From JACKHO01 sp041398745 (GTDB lineage Bacteria; Planctomycetota; Planctomycetia; Planctomycetales; Planctomycetaceae), in NCBI GenBank assembly GCA_041398745.1, contig JAWKUB010000012.1, positions 181,866 to 245,865 of the forward strand: DNA of 64,000 nt, read 5' to 3'. Both the position numbers and the translations under genes were made by a program. Shown here piece by piece: positions 18,644 to 28,959 of this stretch. The first letter of the stretch is position 1. Every line of letters starts with the position of its first letter. The notes under the pieces were generated by a model. That model did not search any database, was not told the DNA's origin, and saw nothing but the letters and a program-made list of their open reading frames with translations.

Positions 18644-19297
18644 TCAAGTTGCGATGGTCGTGATTGGTGGGGATTTTCGATTTTTTGGTTTGAGTTGTGT
18701 GTTGAGGTGAACGAGCATTTTTCGGGCGCAGGCGATGATTGCAACGTTGTACGGTTTGCCGCGCTCACGCAGGCGTTGGTAGAACTCGCTGATGACTGGG
18801 CACCATCGGGCGGCGGTTTTGGCGGCCATGTACATCGCATGTCGTGCAGCAGCTCGGCCTCCGTAGATTCTTCGTCTCCCACACCATGTACCTGATTCTC
18901 TGGCATGCGGGGCCAGGCCGGCGACTTGACCGCGGGTGAGTGTTCCGAGTTCGGGGAAATGTGAAAGCAGAATGTTTACCGTTTTCTGTCCCACGCCTTT
19001 CTGTGCCGACAGGATTTGGGCCTTCTCTTGAAACTCGACATCGGTCTGGATGAGCCGTTCGATTTGCTCATCGAGAGTGCGTTCGACGGTCTCCAGGGAC
19101 TCGATGCTTTCACGAATGAAGGCTGCGATTTCGGCATCAGCACATGCTTCCAGGCGAGCCATTTCGCGGACACGATCTTCCACGACTTGTTGTCGACGGT
19201 CGCTCAGTGCTCGCAATTTGCGAGTGTTTTCCGGTGTTTTCGGCGTGAGTCCTTCGGTTCCGTAGACGAAATCTCGCACTCTCCTCAGCGGTCTCAA
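18644..19297 (-). pseudogene. IS110-family transposase, 5' truncated
   Basis: 217 residues that match the C-terminal half of IS110/IS116 transposases: a helical stretch (SIESLETVERTLDEQIERLI), a helix-hairpin-helix region around LSAQKGVGQKTVNILLSHFP, GQVAGLAPHARESGTWCGRR with the following YGGRAAARHAMYMAA (Tnp_20 domain and its conserved serine region), then FYQRLRERGKPYNVAIIACA. The N-terminal DEDD nuclease domain (about 150-180 residues) is missing, and the start is not near a matching upstream frame. It is therefore a dead fragment. It ends between the sulfatase operon and the giant RTX gene. Confidence 0.85.
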
Positions 19298-19550
19298 GAC
19301 TCAACCGAACCACATGCAACGTCATCTAGTCAGAATTGCAAACTGACGCATTTCGACGGGTAGTTTCGCATGTCGAAGCAGTATTCTTGAGTACTGTTCC
19401 GTAATTCCGTAGAGGACTCTAATGCCCACCGCACCCATTGTAGACGTCGTTCAATAGACGTGGAATTCGGAAAGCGAGCGCTGGCTGCCATGAAAGAGTC
19501 CGGTAGAGCAATGCGGAAATCTCCACCGGGGACATGGGGGCGTTCGGAAA

Positions 19551-22500
19551 TTAGCCAAGCAGCCCAGACTTGAGCTTCAGTGGCCCAACAAGGGTTTCGG
19601 CGGCAGAAATCAAGCCGAAGTCGGACATTTCGGCGAATCCAGCGCCGGTTGATACTGCGATCCAAGTGTGGGATCCGGTGAGGTCAACACTTACGTAGTC
19701 ATCGCGGCCATCGCCGTTGAAGTCACCAATGGCTGCACCACTCCAGGTCAGGTTATCGTCCCAGGTGCCCCACAGTTGGGCTGTGCTCGAAGTGGGCGCC
19801 GTGGTACTTGAGGCAGCCACCCAGAGATTTTTGTCATTGCTTTGTCGGGTACCAATGTCGTCATGGCCATCACCGTTGAAATCGCCAACGAAGAATGGTC
19901 CAGTGAATGCGGAGTTGCTGAACAGGGGCCCGACGGAGTTGATGAGTCGGTTTGCTCCAATGGCTGCAAAAGGAGTAGCCCCACCAGTGGCGGTGCCGTA
20001 GACGAAGCGGCCGTCGTTCCGACGCGCAGCAACATCGTCACGTCCATCGTTGTCCCAGTCACCAATCAGAATCGAATGCCAACCCGTACTTTCGACACGA
20101 CCACTGAACGCTCCAGCGAACTGGGCAAAGAGGCGGTACGATTCATCAGGGATTTGGTTTGAGATGCCATAGAACCAGTTAACTCTTTCGACGCCTTCAA
20201 TGGCGTTTCTGACACCAATGATGTCGTCGATGCCATCCTGGTTCACATCGCCCACACCAAAGTCAATCCAGCCTTTCGCCTCCCAGCGTCCATAGAATGA
20301 CGTGGTGAATGATGTGCCATTGAACGATTTGACAAACCAACTACCCGGCAACAACGTGGTGTTATTGGTCGCCTGTTGCACGATGAGGTCATCGCGGCCA
20401 TCGCCATTGAAGTCCCCCACAAGGAGATGTTGAAACGATTCACTTGGCGCAAGGCCGCCAGCCGACATGGTGATGAGATGCCCTTGACCATCGTTCAACG
20501 CGATGAAGACGGCGTTCGATTCAGTGATTCCAATTCCATCCGTGAAACCATCGCCATTGACGTCTCCCGAAAGTGTTCGCCAACCGACAGATTGGTTCCA
20601 CTGCGGTCCGGGCAACCATTGGAATTCACCTCCAACATTGACACCGACGTGCCATTGGCTTGTCTGGGTATTGAACAGTAGTAAGTCCTGACGCCAGTCG
20701 GCGGCAGTTCCCCGAGAGATTTCCGTGTTGAGGGTTGCTGATTGGGCACCGTCTCCGTCTGAGACGGAGATTGCCAACTCCAGAACAGGAGACGCCTGCT
20801 TAACCACCAACTGACGCAGCAGTTTCTGAATGATGGGAGGCGTGGCATTGGCGGTGAATTCGATCGTGAGAGTTCTCTGGTTCTCGCTCGGCGTCCAAGT
20901 CGCGATAAGAAAGCCATTCAGTGAAATCTGTCGTCCATCGAACTGAATCGTCGAGTTTGCCGTTAATGATTGGGAAAATCCGCTTGAGAGCGATGTCATT
21001 GCGAATTCGCCATTGCCGGTCACGATCGACATCACCAGCTGACCATTCTCCAGGTTGGGCGAGTCTGCATCATCGAATGTCGCCCCGAGAAAGGGCTGCG
21101 AGTCTGCCGTCCCCAGGGCAATGACGGATGAAGTTGAAAGGCCATTGATTGTTGGAGGATCATCACTTTGTACGGTGTCCGCTACTTCAACGATGGGTGT
21201 CGATCCAATCCCTAGCTGTGCCATTACATCCTCGGCCGTGGCGAAACGAACAATGGCCAGTTGATCATTCGGCAAGACCAGAAATGTGTCAAAGCCGACT
21301 TGGACGACATCGTCCGCCGACAGCGGGAAAGTATCAAATCCCGCAATGATCAATCGATCGGACTCGGACGGATTCCAATCGACAATTAAGTCTGTTGAAC
21401 CGGGATCTAGAGTAATCCAGAATTCATCGGCACCCGTTCCGCCCGTGACAAAATCGTTGCCGAGGTCACCATAGAGAATATCGCTTCCGAGTCCGCCGAA
21501 AACCTCGTCATCACCTTGCCCACCACGGACGACATCGTCACCAGCTCCGCCATCGACCCGGTCATTTCCGCGGTTGCCATTAATTGTGTCGTTTCCTGAA
21601 TCGCCGAGTATTTCGTCGTCACCATCTCCGCCAGAAATCTGGTCATCGTCCTGGCCACCTCGGAGTCGATCGTCGCCTGCCCCACCCGAGATTACGTCAT
21701 TACCCTGATTGCCGTTGGAAATATCGTTTCCGCCCCCCAATCGCAAATCGTCGTTTCCATCGAGACCATTAAAGATCTCCACGCCGTCACTTCCTAGAAG
21801 CACATCCGGTCCAGCAGTACCGAATTCTGTGAACAGAAAATCGCTTCTTTGCAACATTGTTGACTGGAGATTCTCAAGTACGACTGTTTGACCTTGCGGT
21901 AGTAACACGAGCGTTGCCTGCCCGCTTTGAGAAATCTCCAAATCAGAGAAGTCGTTAATCCCGCTGAACCCACTCAGGTCCAGCCAGTCGCTCCCCGGTA
22001 TGAAGTCGAGAATCGTGTCTTGCGCACCGGATTCCACCGTGATCACGAACGTATCGCGGCCATCTCCCCCGGTAAACACGTCGTTTCCTAAGCCTCCATC
22101 AAGATAATCTCCTAAGTCTTCGCCGGTGTTGCGACTATAGGTTCGCAGAGCATCACCTCCCCACAGATAATCATTTCCTGCGCCACCGAAGAGCACATCA
22201 GCACCACCTCCACCGTGGAGCTCATCGGGGCCACCACCGGCTCGAATAAAATCGGAGCCTTCTTCACCGTACAGTTCACCGATTCCATTCCCTGCTGCGT
22301 CTGCGCCAGGGACGGGATTCCCATGGGTGATGATGTCATCACCCGGTCCTGCAATGATGATGCCCCAACCGTCGGCGCCGAAAATGGTATCATTCCCTTC
22401 CAGGAGGTCGGTTCGCTGCCGCGCCAGGGAATCCTGATGCAACGTGTCATCACCAGTTGTCCCGACAAAAGTACCAAACTTGGGATCGTCGAAAAGATCT

Positions 22501-25500
22501 TTGAGAGTGTTGACAGGGTCACGGACGATGTCCCAGACCGTTTCTCCCACATCTCCGACAAAGTCAGAGACTTCTGCGATTTCATCAGCAAACGCACGAT
22601 TCAGAACAGTTGAGAAAACAATGGAAGCGGCAACGGTCAGAGGGTCAAATCCCGCAACAACGAACTTATCAAATCCGAGCGCACCGGCGATCGAACTTTC
22701 GATGGCGCCCTTCGCAACGACAGATTCGAATGCAAACCCGACACCAGCGCCAACGACTGATTGTGTCACAATTTGACTTGCGAAGCTGTCGTCAAACTCC
22801 CCTCTGATTAATTGTTCTCCAATCGTGGTTGCGATATCGAATGACAGACCGGAGAAACTGAAATATGACTGGAATAGAGACTCTGTGGTTTGGGTGCCAA
22901 AACTGTTCTGAATCTGCTGTTTGACTTTGGACAAGACCTTGTTCACTTGTACTCGGACTGACGCTTCGCCTGCCCGTTCGATAGCATCGCTAAAGTTTCC
23001 GTTAAGGGCAAACTCCGCGAGGAATACGCCAGCTGCCTGTGAAGCCGTCTGGACGACTCCCTGGGGAAGGCCGCTTTGATCCGGAGTCGTAAGTTCCTGA
23101 TACCAACTTGCCACTGCACTGCTCAAAACATCGGAAACATTAAGTTCAGCCGGCGTTTCAGTCTCAGTAGCTGGCGTGCCCTCATTATCTGCAAAGTAGA
23201 TTTCGTCCTGATTCACATCCGGAGAACTAACCAGGAATTCAGGAAGCTGAATCCAACTTTCGCCTGTCCACTGATACCAGCGACCATTAACCCATTGGAC
23301 CGGCTGCCCATTTTCCGTGTCATTGTCACTCAGTTCTGGTCGAGCCAACTTGCCTGGGTCTATCCCCTCACCATAAACTGGCATGTCGACAGGTTGCTCA
23401 ATGCGTTGGGCGGTCGGGCCGTCCGGAGTGTTTCGCTTAATCCAAACTTGTCCATCTGGCGTGGCGAACAACTCATTATCCGCGACATTCGGTAATCGCT
23501 GCTGGACTTCTGGTGGTGAGTCGACGTAAGAGAGTGGGGGATCGGGCAATACTCCATTGTCTGCGGGCACGCTGATTCTTCCATTATCGAGTCGATCACC
23601 GAAGAACTTTTCTATTGGTCCGCTGGCGAATTCGGTGATGAGGTCTCCCGCAGCTTCCCCGAGAATCCCTCCAACAAATAATTTTACAAACGGAATCTTC
23701 AATGCCAGGCCAGCGAGTTTGAACGGTCCTGGTGCAAACCGGATGACTCCGTCGGCAAGACGACCGGTCCCTTTGGTCGCCAGTTTCGTCGCAAGTAAAG
23801 TGAAGGACTGATTGACCCCAACTTCAACGATTGCCCCAGCAAGCGCAAGCGTTGTTGCCTCATCTTCTGTTCTTCCTTTCGCTAATTCATTCTGCTTAAT
23901 GCGGGTGAAATACTCATAGGCATCGGCGCCTGCATCACCAAGCTTTGCGAAGAACTGGGCTCTTCGCACCTGGTCAAGATCCTGTCTCTTGAGAAAGGTG
24001 ACTGAGCGTTTGAAATCGGGATCTGATGCAATGATTGTTTCAAGGTCGGCCTCCATGTAATCAAGTAAGGTGTTGACTGAGTTCGACGAAACACTGTCAA
24101 TGATTTCGTCAATTGCCAGATCGCGAAACCTGGTAAAGACCTTTTCCTGAATTCGACTCAAACTCGACGAGCCATCTGTAAATGTGACTTGCCCACCCGA
24201 GTTCAGTGGGACGCGAATCGCAGTTCCGACCGTAACCTCGGCTCTCGGGAAGGACGAAGGAGCTGGGTGTGGAGACAAGACGAGCGTTGAATCGTTCGAA
24301 ACCAGATCCATCGCAGTCAGAGTCAGCCGTTCGTCAGTCGCTGCCTGAATTGCATTCAACTGGGGTGTCACAGCCAAGGCAACTGGCTCATTTCCCAGAA
24401 CAACTTGCGGAGTGATGGACGATGAAGAAATGCCAATCACTGTGACCGTTGCGGCAGTGCTCGATGTCGAGATCCGAACATCCTCGCCCACCTGTTCCAA
24501 CGTCAGTTGATTGAAGTCATTTGCAGTGAGCAAGTCAGTAAGATCGAGAATATGCGAGCGATCTGCCGGATTGAAACCGTCGACAATGCCAGATAACCCA
24601 TCCCATTTTGGAGAGAAAATCAAGCGCCGAAGTGGAGCATCCATTCCGACGAGATTCGCCTCAGAGATTTCGGCCACGGAGACGTTCAGCAGAATAATTG
24701 TCTTTCCGCCAGGAAGTGCCACACGCGCGTGTGGTCCCAACTGTTCTAATCCCAGGTCATCCAACTGAGTGACGCCCAGTCCAGTTACATCAATCTTGTG
24801 GAACGGGCTTGCCGGATTGAAATCATCGAAGACTTGTAGTTCTGGTCCCTCGGGATCGCACTGGATCAGCTTGACGATCGTTTGAGATTCACCAATGAGT
24901 CCATTGACCAGAGCGGTGATCATTGGAGTGCTCTCGTAAATAACTCGGGAGCCTTCATGCGTGAATCGATCTGCGGGAGGCACGACACGTGCGTCAACCT
25001 GAGATTGATCTTCCCAGTCGCTCAAGTAGGCATCAATGATAGACTGCTCATCTTCACCAATGGTAAGAAAGTGGTCTTGTGTCAACTGTGACGCAGACAC
25101 GCCCACAAGGCGTAGTATTTTCCCAAGTGGAAGGTCGATAACGGTGTCCTCGCCGGACTGCCGCCACGTCACATTGGCGACACTAATCGAGCGCAAGTCA
25201 ATCAGTTGGAAAGGGCGATGGGGTGTTAGATTGCCGGTGTTCACGTCGGGGCGAAAACCATTAATGCGATACTCATCGACCTTGATAACCGGGTCGCCGG
25301 TAGGTGTGGTGGCATTCGCTCCGCCTTGTGCCGTAAAACTGTCAGTGACGGTGGAGTGAAGCGCGCCCGGAACCCAGAGGTACACATCCTTGTGGGCAGA
25401 CCAAGGACCGATAAAGTCCGTCGACCGCAATTCACCAGGGGCTTTTCCTTGAATGGTAAGTTTACTGTCTGCCCCAAGTTGAATGACTGTCGACCCGCCC

Positions 25501-27077
25501 TGCTGGTTGAGAATCAGCCCCTCAAATGTCACAAGGTCAGCAATCCTGGTGACGTCAATTTTATCGATTCCTGGTTCGAAGTCCGTGATTGTATTCGTTG
25601 CCCCAGCGCTGTACTGAAACACAAAACGGTCTTTACCTTGACCACCGGTCAAGACGTTGACACCAAGATCCCCGTAGATCCAGTCATCACCGTCGTCACC
25701 GAATACGTAGTCGTCGTCTTTCCCGCCCCTGACCACGTCATTTCCGGGCCCGCCGAAGACGTGGTCATTGCCGCGATTACCATTGACATTTAAGTCATTC
25801 CCATCATCTCCATACACCCAGTCGTCACCGTCGTCGCCAAACACTTCAATGTCATCGTCGGCTCCGCCACGGACGACGTCATTTCCAGGCCCGCCGTAAA
25901 CTCGGTCTTGACCTTGATTCCCATTGACCGCAAACAAACCCGGATCGCTGATGTCACCGTCGTTGCCTAAGTCGCCGTAGACAATGTCGTCGCCTTCTCC
26001 GCCAAAAACGCGAAAGTCGTCGTCTTTCCCGCCACGAACCGTGTCGTTTCCGGGACCACCATCAAGCGTATCTCTTCCTGTGTTTCCGTTGATGTTGTCG
26101 ATCCCGGTACTTCCACTGATCGTGTCATTCCCCGCACGGCCATTGAGTTGCTCACCCAATGGATCGGATTGCAGTACGTCATTTCCCCTGTGGTCGATTG
26201 ATGCCTTTCCCAGGAAGTGGCCGGGCTGAAGTGAACCGCTCGATGTATTTTTCAAGATGATCATCTGCCCAGTCGGCAGCGTGATTTCCAAGTCGGCCCC
26301 CAATTGATTCAGAACCAGCGATCCGAAATCAGTGATCACACCCAGGGCGTAAGGATCGCCCGGCTGAGCATCGAAACGACTCAGGTCAATTCGATCTCCC
26401 TGAGCAGGGTTCCAATCGTGAATTGTGTCAATAGTACCAGCGACATCTTGCTGGAAGAAAAATGTATCGGCGCCGCCTTGTCCAAATAGCTGATCATTGC
26501 CAAGGTCGCCGGCAATCCAGTCATTTCCTGTAGCCACAGGGTTCGACGGTGGTAGTCCCGGGTCGGCGTCACCGTAGACCCAGTCGTCGCCTGAACCTCC
26601 ACGGACAATGTCATTCCCGTCGCCGCCAAAAACGAAATCTTCTCCGGCGTTGCCATTGACTTCGAGGTCATTCCCAAAATCGCCGTAGACGCGGTCATTA
26701 CCATCACCGCCTGAGACTCGAATGTCGTCATCCTGACCACCGCGTACGAAATCGTTACCCGGACCACCATCAATGATGTCACGACCAGCATTGCCGTTTG
26801 CAATATCGTCACCACCATTCAGGTAAACGGTGTCGTCTCCCCCAAGGGCAGAGACATTATTGGGCCCATCGTCATAGACAAGGAAGTCGGGCCCTTCAGT
26901 TGGCGTCGTGCTGAGCAGAATGATTTGCTCAAGAGCTTCAATTGACGCAGGGACATCACGATGTCTTCGACGACGGGGCGTTTTGCGACTGCGTTTTAGC
27001 TGTTGTTGAATGGTAACGAGGAGTGAGAAAACTCGGCGTGACACTTCCTTCAAGACTTGCTCCTTGAACATGCTCAT
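19551..27077 (-). CDS. giant RTX calcium-binding protein with C-terminal FG-GAP/VCBS repeats
   Basis: 2,508 residues. The N-terminus has a basic stretch (RSRKTPRRRRHRDVPASIEA) leading into LEQIILLS, like the 'LEPR.LLLS' export motif of planctomycete surface proteins. RTX nonapeptides (GGxGxDxUx, for example GGPGNDFVRGGQDDD) form blocks at about residues 62-216, 292-476, 1540-1680 and 1760-1893; each block tends to end in a segment like DTIHDWNPAQGDRIDLSRFD, the M10/serralysin-type C-terminal pattern. The middle (about 1000-1540) is helical with glycine-rich hydrophobic stretches. A cadherin-like unit precedes five or more GDxNGDGxxD FG-GAP/VCBS repeats at about 2145-2500. A secreted or surface, Ca2+-folded adhesin-like protein is likely. 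Its partner secretion genes are not in the window. Confidence 0.9.
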   Translation of the reverse strand: MSMFKEQVLKEVSRRVFSLLVTIQQQLKRSRKTPRRRRHRDVPASIEALEQIILLSTTPTEGPDFLVYDDGPNNVSALGGDDTVYLNGGDDIANGNAGRDIIDGGPGNDFVRGGQDDDIRVSGGDGNDRVYGDFGNDLEVNGNAGEDFVFGGDGNDIVRGGSGDDWVYGDADPGLPPSNPVATGNDWIAGDLGNDQLFGQGGADTFFFQQDVAGTIDTIHDWNPAQGDRIDLSRFDAQPGDPYALGVITDFGSLVLNQLGADLEITLPTGQMIILKNTSSGSLQPGHFLGKASIDHRGNDVLQSDPLGEQLNGRAGNDTISGSTGIDNINGNTGRDTLDGGPGNDTVRGGKDDDFRVFGGEGDDIVYGDLGNDGDISDPGLFAVNGNQGQDRVYGGPGNDVVRGGADDDIEVFGDDGDDWVYGDDGNDLNVNGNRGNDHVFGGPGNDVVRGGKDDDYVFGDDGDDWIYGDLGVNVLTGGQGKDRFVFQYSAGATNTITDFEPGIDKIDVTRIADLVTFEGLILNQQGGSTVIQLGADSKLTIQGKAPGELRSTDFIGPWSAHKDVYLWVPGALHSTVTDSFTAQGGANATTPTGDPVIKVDEYRINGFRPDVNTGNLTPHRPFQLIDLRSISVANVTWRQSGEDTVIDLPLGKILRLVGVSASQLTQDHFLTIGEDEQSIIDAYLSDWEDQSQVDARVVPPADRFTHEGSRVIYESTPMITALVNGLIGESQTIVKLIQCDPEGPELQVFDDFNPASPFHKIDVTGLGVTQLDDLGLEQLGPHARVALPGGKTIILLNVSVAEISEANLVGMDAPLRRLIFSPKWDGLSGIVDGFNPADRSHILDLTDLLTANDFNQLTLEQVGEDVRISTSSTAATVTVIGISSSSITPQVVLGNEPVALAVTPQLNAIQAATDERLTLTAMDLVSNDSTLVLSPHPAPSSFPRAEVTVGTAIRVPLNSGGQVTFTDGSSSLSRIQEKVFTRFRDLAIDEIIDSVSSNSVNTLLDYMEADLETIIASDPDFKRSVTFLKRQDLDQVRRAQFFAKLGDAGADAYEYFTRIKQNELAKGRTEDEATTLALAGAIVEVGVNQSFTLLATKLATKGTGRLADGVIRFAPGPFKLAGLALKIPFVKLFVGGILGEAAGDLITEFASGPIEKFFGDRLDNGRISVPADNGVLPDPPLSYVDSPPEVQQRLPNVADNELFATPDGQVWIKRNTPDGPTAQRIEQPVDMPVYGEGIDPGKLARPELSDNDTENGQPVQWVNGRWYQWTGESWIQLPEFLVSSPDVNQDEIYFADNEGTPATETETPAELNVSDVLSSAVASWYQELTTPDQSGLPQGVVQTASQAAGVFLAEFALNGNFSDAIERAGEASVRVQVNKVLSKVKQQIQNSFGTQTTESLFQSYFSFSGLSFDIATTIGEQLIRGEFDDSFASQIVTQSVVGAGVGFAFESVVAKGAIESSIAGALGFDKFVVAGFDPLTVAASIVFSTVLNRAFADEIAEVSDFVGDVGETVWDIVRDPVNTLKDLFDDPKFGTFVGTTGDDTLHQDSLARQRTDLLEGNDTIFGADGWGIIIAGPGDDIITHGNPVPGADAAGNGIGELYGEEGSDFIRAGGGPDELHGGGGADVLFGGAGNDYLWGGDALRTYSRNTGEDLGDYLDGGLGNDVFTGGDGRDTFVITVESGAQDTILDFIPGSDWLDLSGFSGINDFSDLEISQSGQATLVLLPQGQTVVLENLQSTMLQRSDFLFTEFGTAGPDVLLGSDGVEIFNGLDGNDDLRLGGGNDISNGNQGNDVISGGAGDDRLRGGQDDDQISGGDGDDEILGDSGNDTINGNRGNDRVDGGAGDDVVRGGQGDDEVFGGLGSDILYGDLGNDFVTGGTGADEFWITLDPGSTDLIVDWNPSESDRLIIAGFDTFPLSADDVVQVGFDTFLVLPNDQLAIVRFATAEDVMAQLGIGSTPIVEVADTVQSDDPPTINGLSTSSVIALGTADSQPFLGATFDDADSPNLENGQLVMSIVTGNGEFAMTSLSSGFSQSLTANSTIQFDGRQISLNGFLIATWTPSENQRTLTIEFTANATPPIIQKLLRQLVVKQASPVLELAISVSDGDGAQSATLNTEISRGTAADWRQDLLLFNTQTSQWHVGVNVGGEFQWLPGPQWNQSVGWRTLSGDVNGDGFTDGIGITESNAVFIALNDGQGHLITMSAGGLAPSESFQHLLVGDFNGDGRDDLIVQQATNNTTLLPGSWFVKSFNGTSFTTSFYGRWEAKGWIDFGVGDVNQDGIDDIIGVRNAIEGVERVNWFYGISNQIPDESYRLFAQFAGAFSGRVESTGWHSILIGDWDNDGRDDVAARRNDGRFVYGTATGGATPFAAIGANRLINSVGPLFSNSAFTGPFFVGDFNGDGHDDIGTRQSNDKNLWVAASSTTAPTSSTAQLWGTWDDNLTWSGAAIGDFNGDGRDDYVSVDLTGSHTWIAVSTGAGFAEMSDFGLISAAETLVGPLKLKSGLLG

Positions 27078-27609
27078 CGCCTATTCCTCCCGCGTGAGAT
27101 TCCACAAAGCCTGACATAAAAGGCAAAAGGACAGTAGAAGATCACTCCACTCAGATCAATTCAAGTGAATGTATTGCCGAGGCAGTTCAACTCGAATCCA
27201 ACAATCTTACTCGCCGAAGTTTTCTGGCCCGGTTACAACGCGTGATCACCAAACGCGGTACGATTGACGTCCTGTAGCATAGCATCAGACAGAACCGCAT
27301 CACGTTGAACTGTTCTTGGGGCACCTCGACTTCCGGCAACGAAGGCCGAAAAACGATTCACCGCCAATCGCTGCAGCTTGGCTCGGTTGTTGCGGTACAG
27401 TGAGGACGACACACAGCTCGCCCTGTTCGAGAAGCAGCCTGCGCATGAGAAAGGGCGTTTGCTGGCGTCTGCGCTCTCCAACACAACCTAAGACGATGAG
27501 CGCGCAGCTGAGGCTCGGGGGGAAGGGGAAAAGTGCGTCGAAAATCGCCCCACTGTAGCAGACATTGCATGGTGCAGTTTTGGGGAAAGCTGCAACTGTG
27601 GAGTCAGGG

Positions 27610-27858
27610 ATGCGTGATGTGGAGGATTATGGACACATTCGGCGGACGCACCTGGATGGGATGAGCGTTCGGGAGATCGCCCGGACGCTTCATCATTCGC
27701 GACGGAAGGCCCGCGAGGTGCTCAAGTGTCAAGGTGAGCCAATGTAGTACCGCGCGCGGCAATTACAACCTGCTCTGAAGCTGGGACCGTTTCAAGACAT
27801 CATTCTTCTGGTTTTCAAGGAAGATGAGACAGCCCCGCCGAATCACTGTCATGCGTGA
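27610..27858 (+). pseudogene. IS21-family IstA N-terminal remnant with in-frame stop
   Basis: Translation from ATG 27610 gives MRDVEDYGHIRRTHLDGMSV and REIARTLHHSRRKAREVLKC, the helix-turn-helix N-terminus of IS21 transposase IstA. A TAG at 27745-27747 interrupts it, but the same frame continues with LKLGPFQDIILLVFKEDETA, which matches the linker that follows the HTH in IstA. It ends at TGA 27858. The catalytic DDE domain and IstB are absent. This lineage differs from the IS21 copy at 45072, so it is an independent relic. Confidence 0.75.
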
Positions 27859-27965
27859 TGATTTAGGGACGCTGTTCACGCATCAAGCGGACCTCCCGTG
27901 TGCTTCAAGCATCCTTCAGTTCCGTAGATCTGTAATGTGCTCCTTTTGATTTTCGGATGCTGGTG

Positions 27966-27989
27966 AAAGCCCTAGTTTTCCAGGGCTTT
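27966..27989. terminator. possible bidirectional hairpin terminator
   Basis: AAAGCCCT (27966-27973), 8-base loop, AGGGCTTT (27982-27989), followed by TGCTTTT on the plus strand. The A- and T-ended arms fit a weak bidirectional terminator. No intact gene ends close by, so it may be a relic. Confidence 0.45.
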
Positions 27990-28284
27990 TGCTTTTACCA
28001 CACGTCAACCTTGAATCGACCAACGACAGCGTTCGCGTAATTGTGGGGGGAGACCGAAACTGAATCTGTGGGACGGACCATGCATCTTTTCGATGAATTC
28101 CAAGCGAATTGCACTCACTTGGTGAATCGGTCATCCAACTCCTCTTTGAGGTTGGATGCATGGTAGAGGAATTCGATGCGGCCGGAACTTTCGCGGAATA
28201 TTCAGATCTGGTAGACCATTTTCTGTTGGTGTGCGGATCGAAGTGTTCGTTCTCGGTTGATGCGATACCTCAATGCATGTAATT

Positions 28285-28632
28285 ATGTCTCAGTCGTGCT
28301 GTGGTGTGGGAGCTGTACTTTTAGTATCGGCCAGTTTTCTGTTCGCGGCTGGAAAGGCAGACATTGCATTGCCGCCGACATGTTGCCCGGAAGATCGCTC
28401 TTCAGATTGCATTACAACATTGGCCAGGTTGTGTCCTCTTGCTTTGACGCAAAGCAAGTCCCAAGTTGACGCGACGAAGAAATTGGGCCGTGAGATGGCC
28501 AATTGCTGGTTGTCCCTGAATCAGTGCGGGACTCACCAAAGTTGCGGGAAATCGTGCTGTTCGTCGTTTGTTCCCACTTGCTGGCGACTCGCCAGTCTTT
28601 TCCCGCGTCCGACTTCTAACGGGTACGACTAA
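28285..28632 (+). CDS. doubtful Cys-rich exported small protein
   Basis: 115 residues from ATG 28285. A hydrophobic N-terminus (CGVGAVLLVSASFLFAAGKA) could be a signal peptide; the rest has over a dozen cysteines in CC and CxxxC spacings (PPTCCPED, SCGKSCCSS). No family is recognised, no clear ribosome site is seen, and the surrounding DNA is a scar of insertions. It may be chance. Called with low confidence because the leader plus cysteine pattern is what a small disulfide-rich secreted protein would show. Confidence 0.25.
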   Translation: MSQSCCGVGAVLLVSASFLFAAGKADIALPPTCCPEDRSSDCITTLARLCPLALTQSKSQVDATKKLGREMANCWLSLNQCGTHQSCGKSCCSSFVPTCWRLASLFPRPTSNGYD

Positions 28633-28959
28633 TTAAGTGAAATTTGGGGTAGCAAGTCGTTCTCTTCAGTAGTGAAGGCTGTGCAACGCGGCTTGCCTTG
28701 CCGTGCATTTCATGGGAATTGAATCCCATTCACGGGGTGATAAGAATCCGAGATTCTCCAGCAGATCCCGGGGTTCATTACAGGATCTTTGTGTGCAGAT
28801 CCTGTGTCGCGTGCCTGCTTAGGCTGAAACGCAACCAGCAAGCCCCAACAACAATTGTCATAGCAAGTGACAAGACGGCGTGGTCCTTCTCGACAGGCCG
28901 AATTCATTGATTGAACTCCTTGTAAGTAAGTTATTCCCTCCTCCTGGAGACTCGGTGCC

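Larger units (their letters stand above)
27078..28959. other. 1.9-kb region with remnants only
   Basis: Between the RTX gene and the decayed exported-protein gene. It holds an IS21 IstA fragment (27610-27858), a hairpin (27966-27989) and one doubtful Cys-rich frame (28285-28632). The stretch 27233-27570 is open on both strands, but neither translation resembles a known family. The rest has no coding features that I can support. The area looks like a scar of past insertions. Confidence 0.6.

Noticed and set aside
21400..26890. Repetitive DNA that could be mistaken for a tandem-repeat or CRISPR-like array
   Set aside because: The repetition comes from RTX nonapeptides in one long coding frame; spacing is codon-based and repeats are degenerate. 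No CRISPR array or cas gene was seen in the window.
27233..27570. Overlapping open frames on both strands upstream of the RTX gene
   Set aside because: Neither translation resembles a known family and neither has a ribosome site; left as part of the remnant region.
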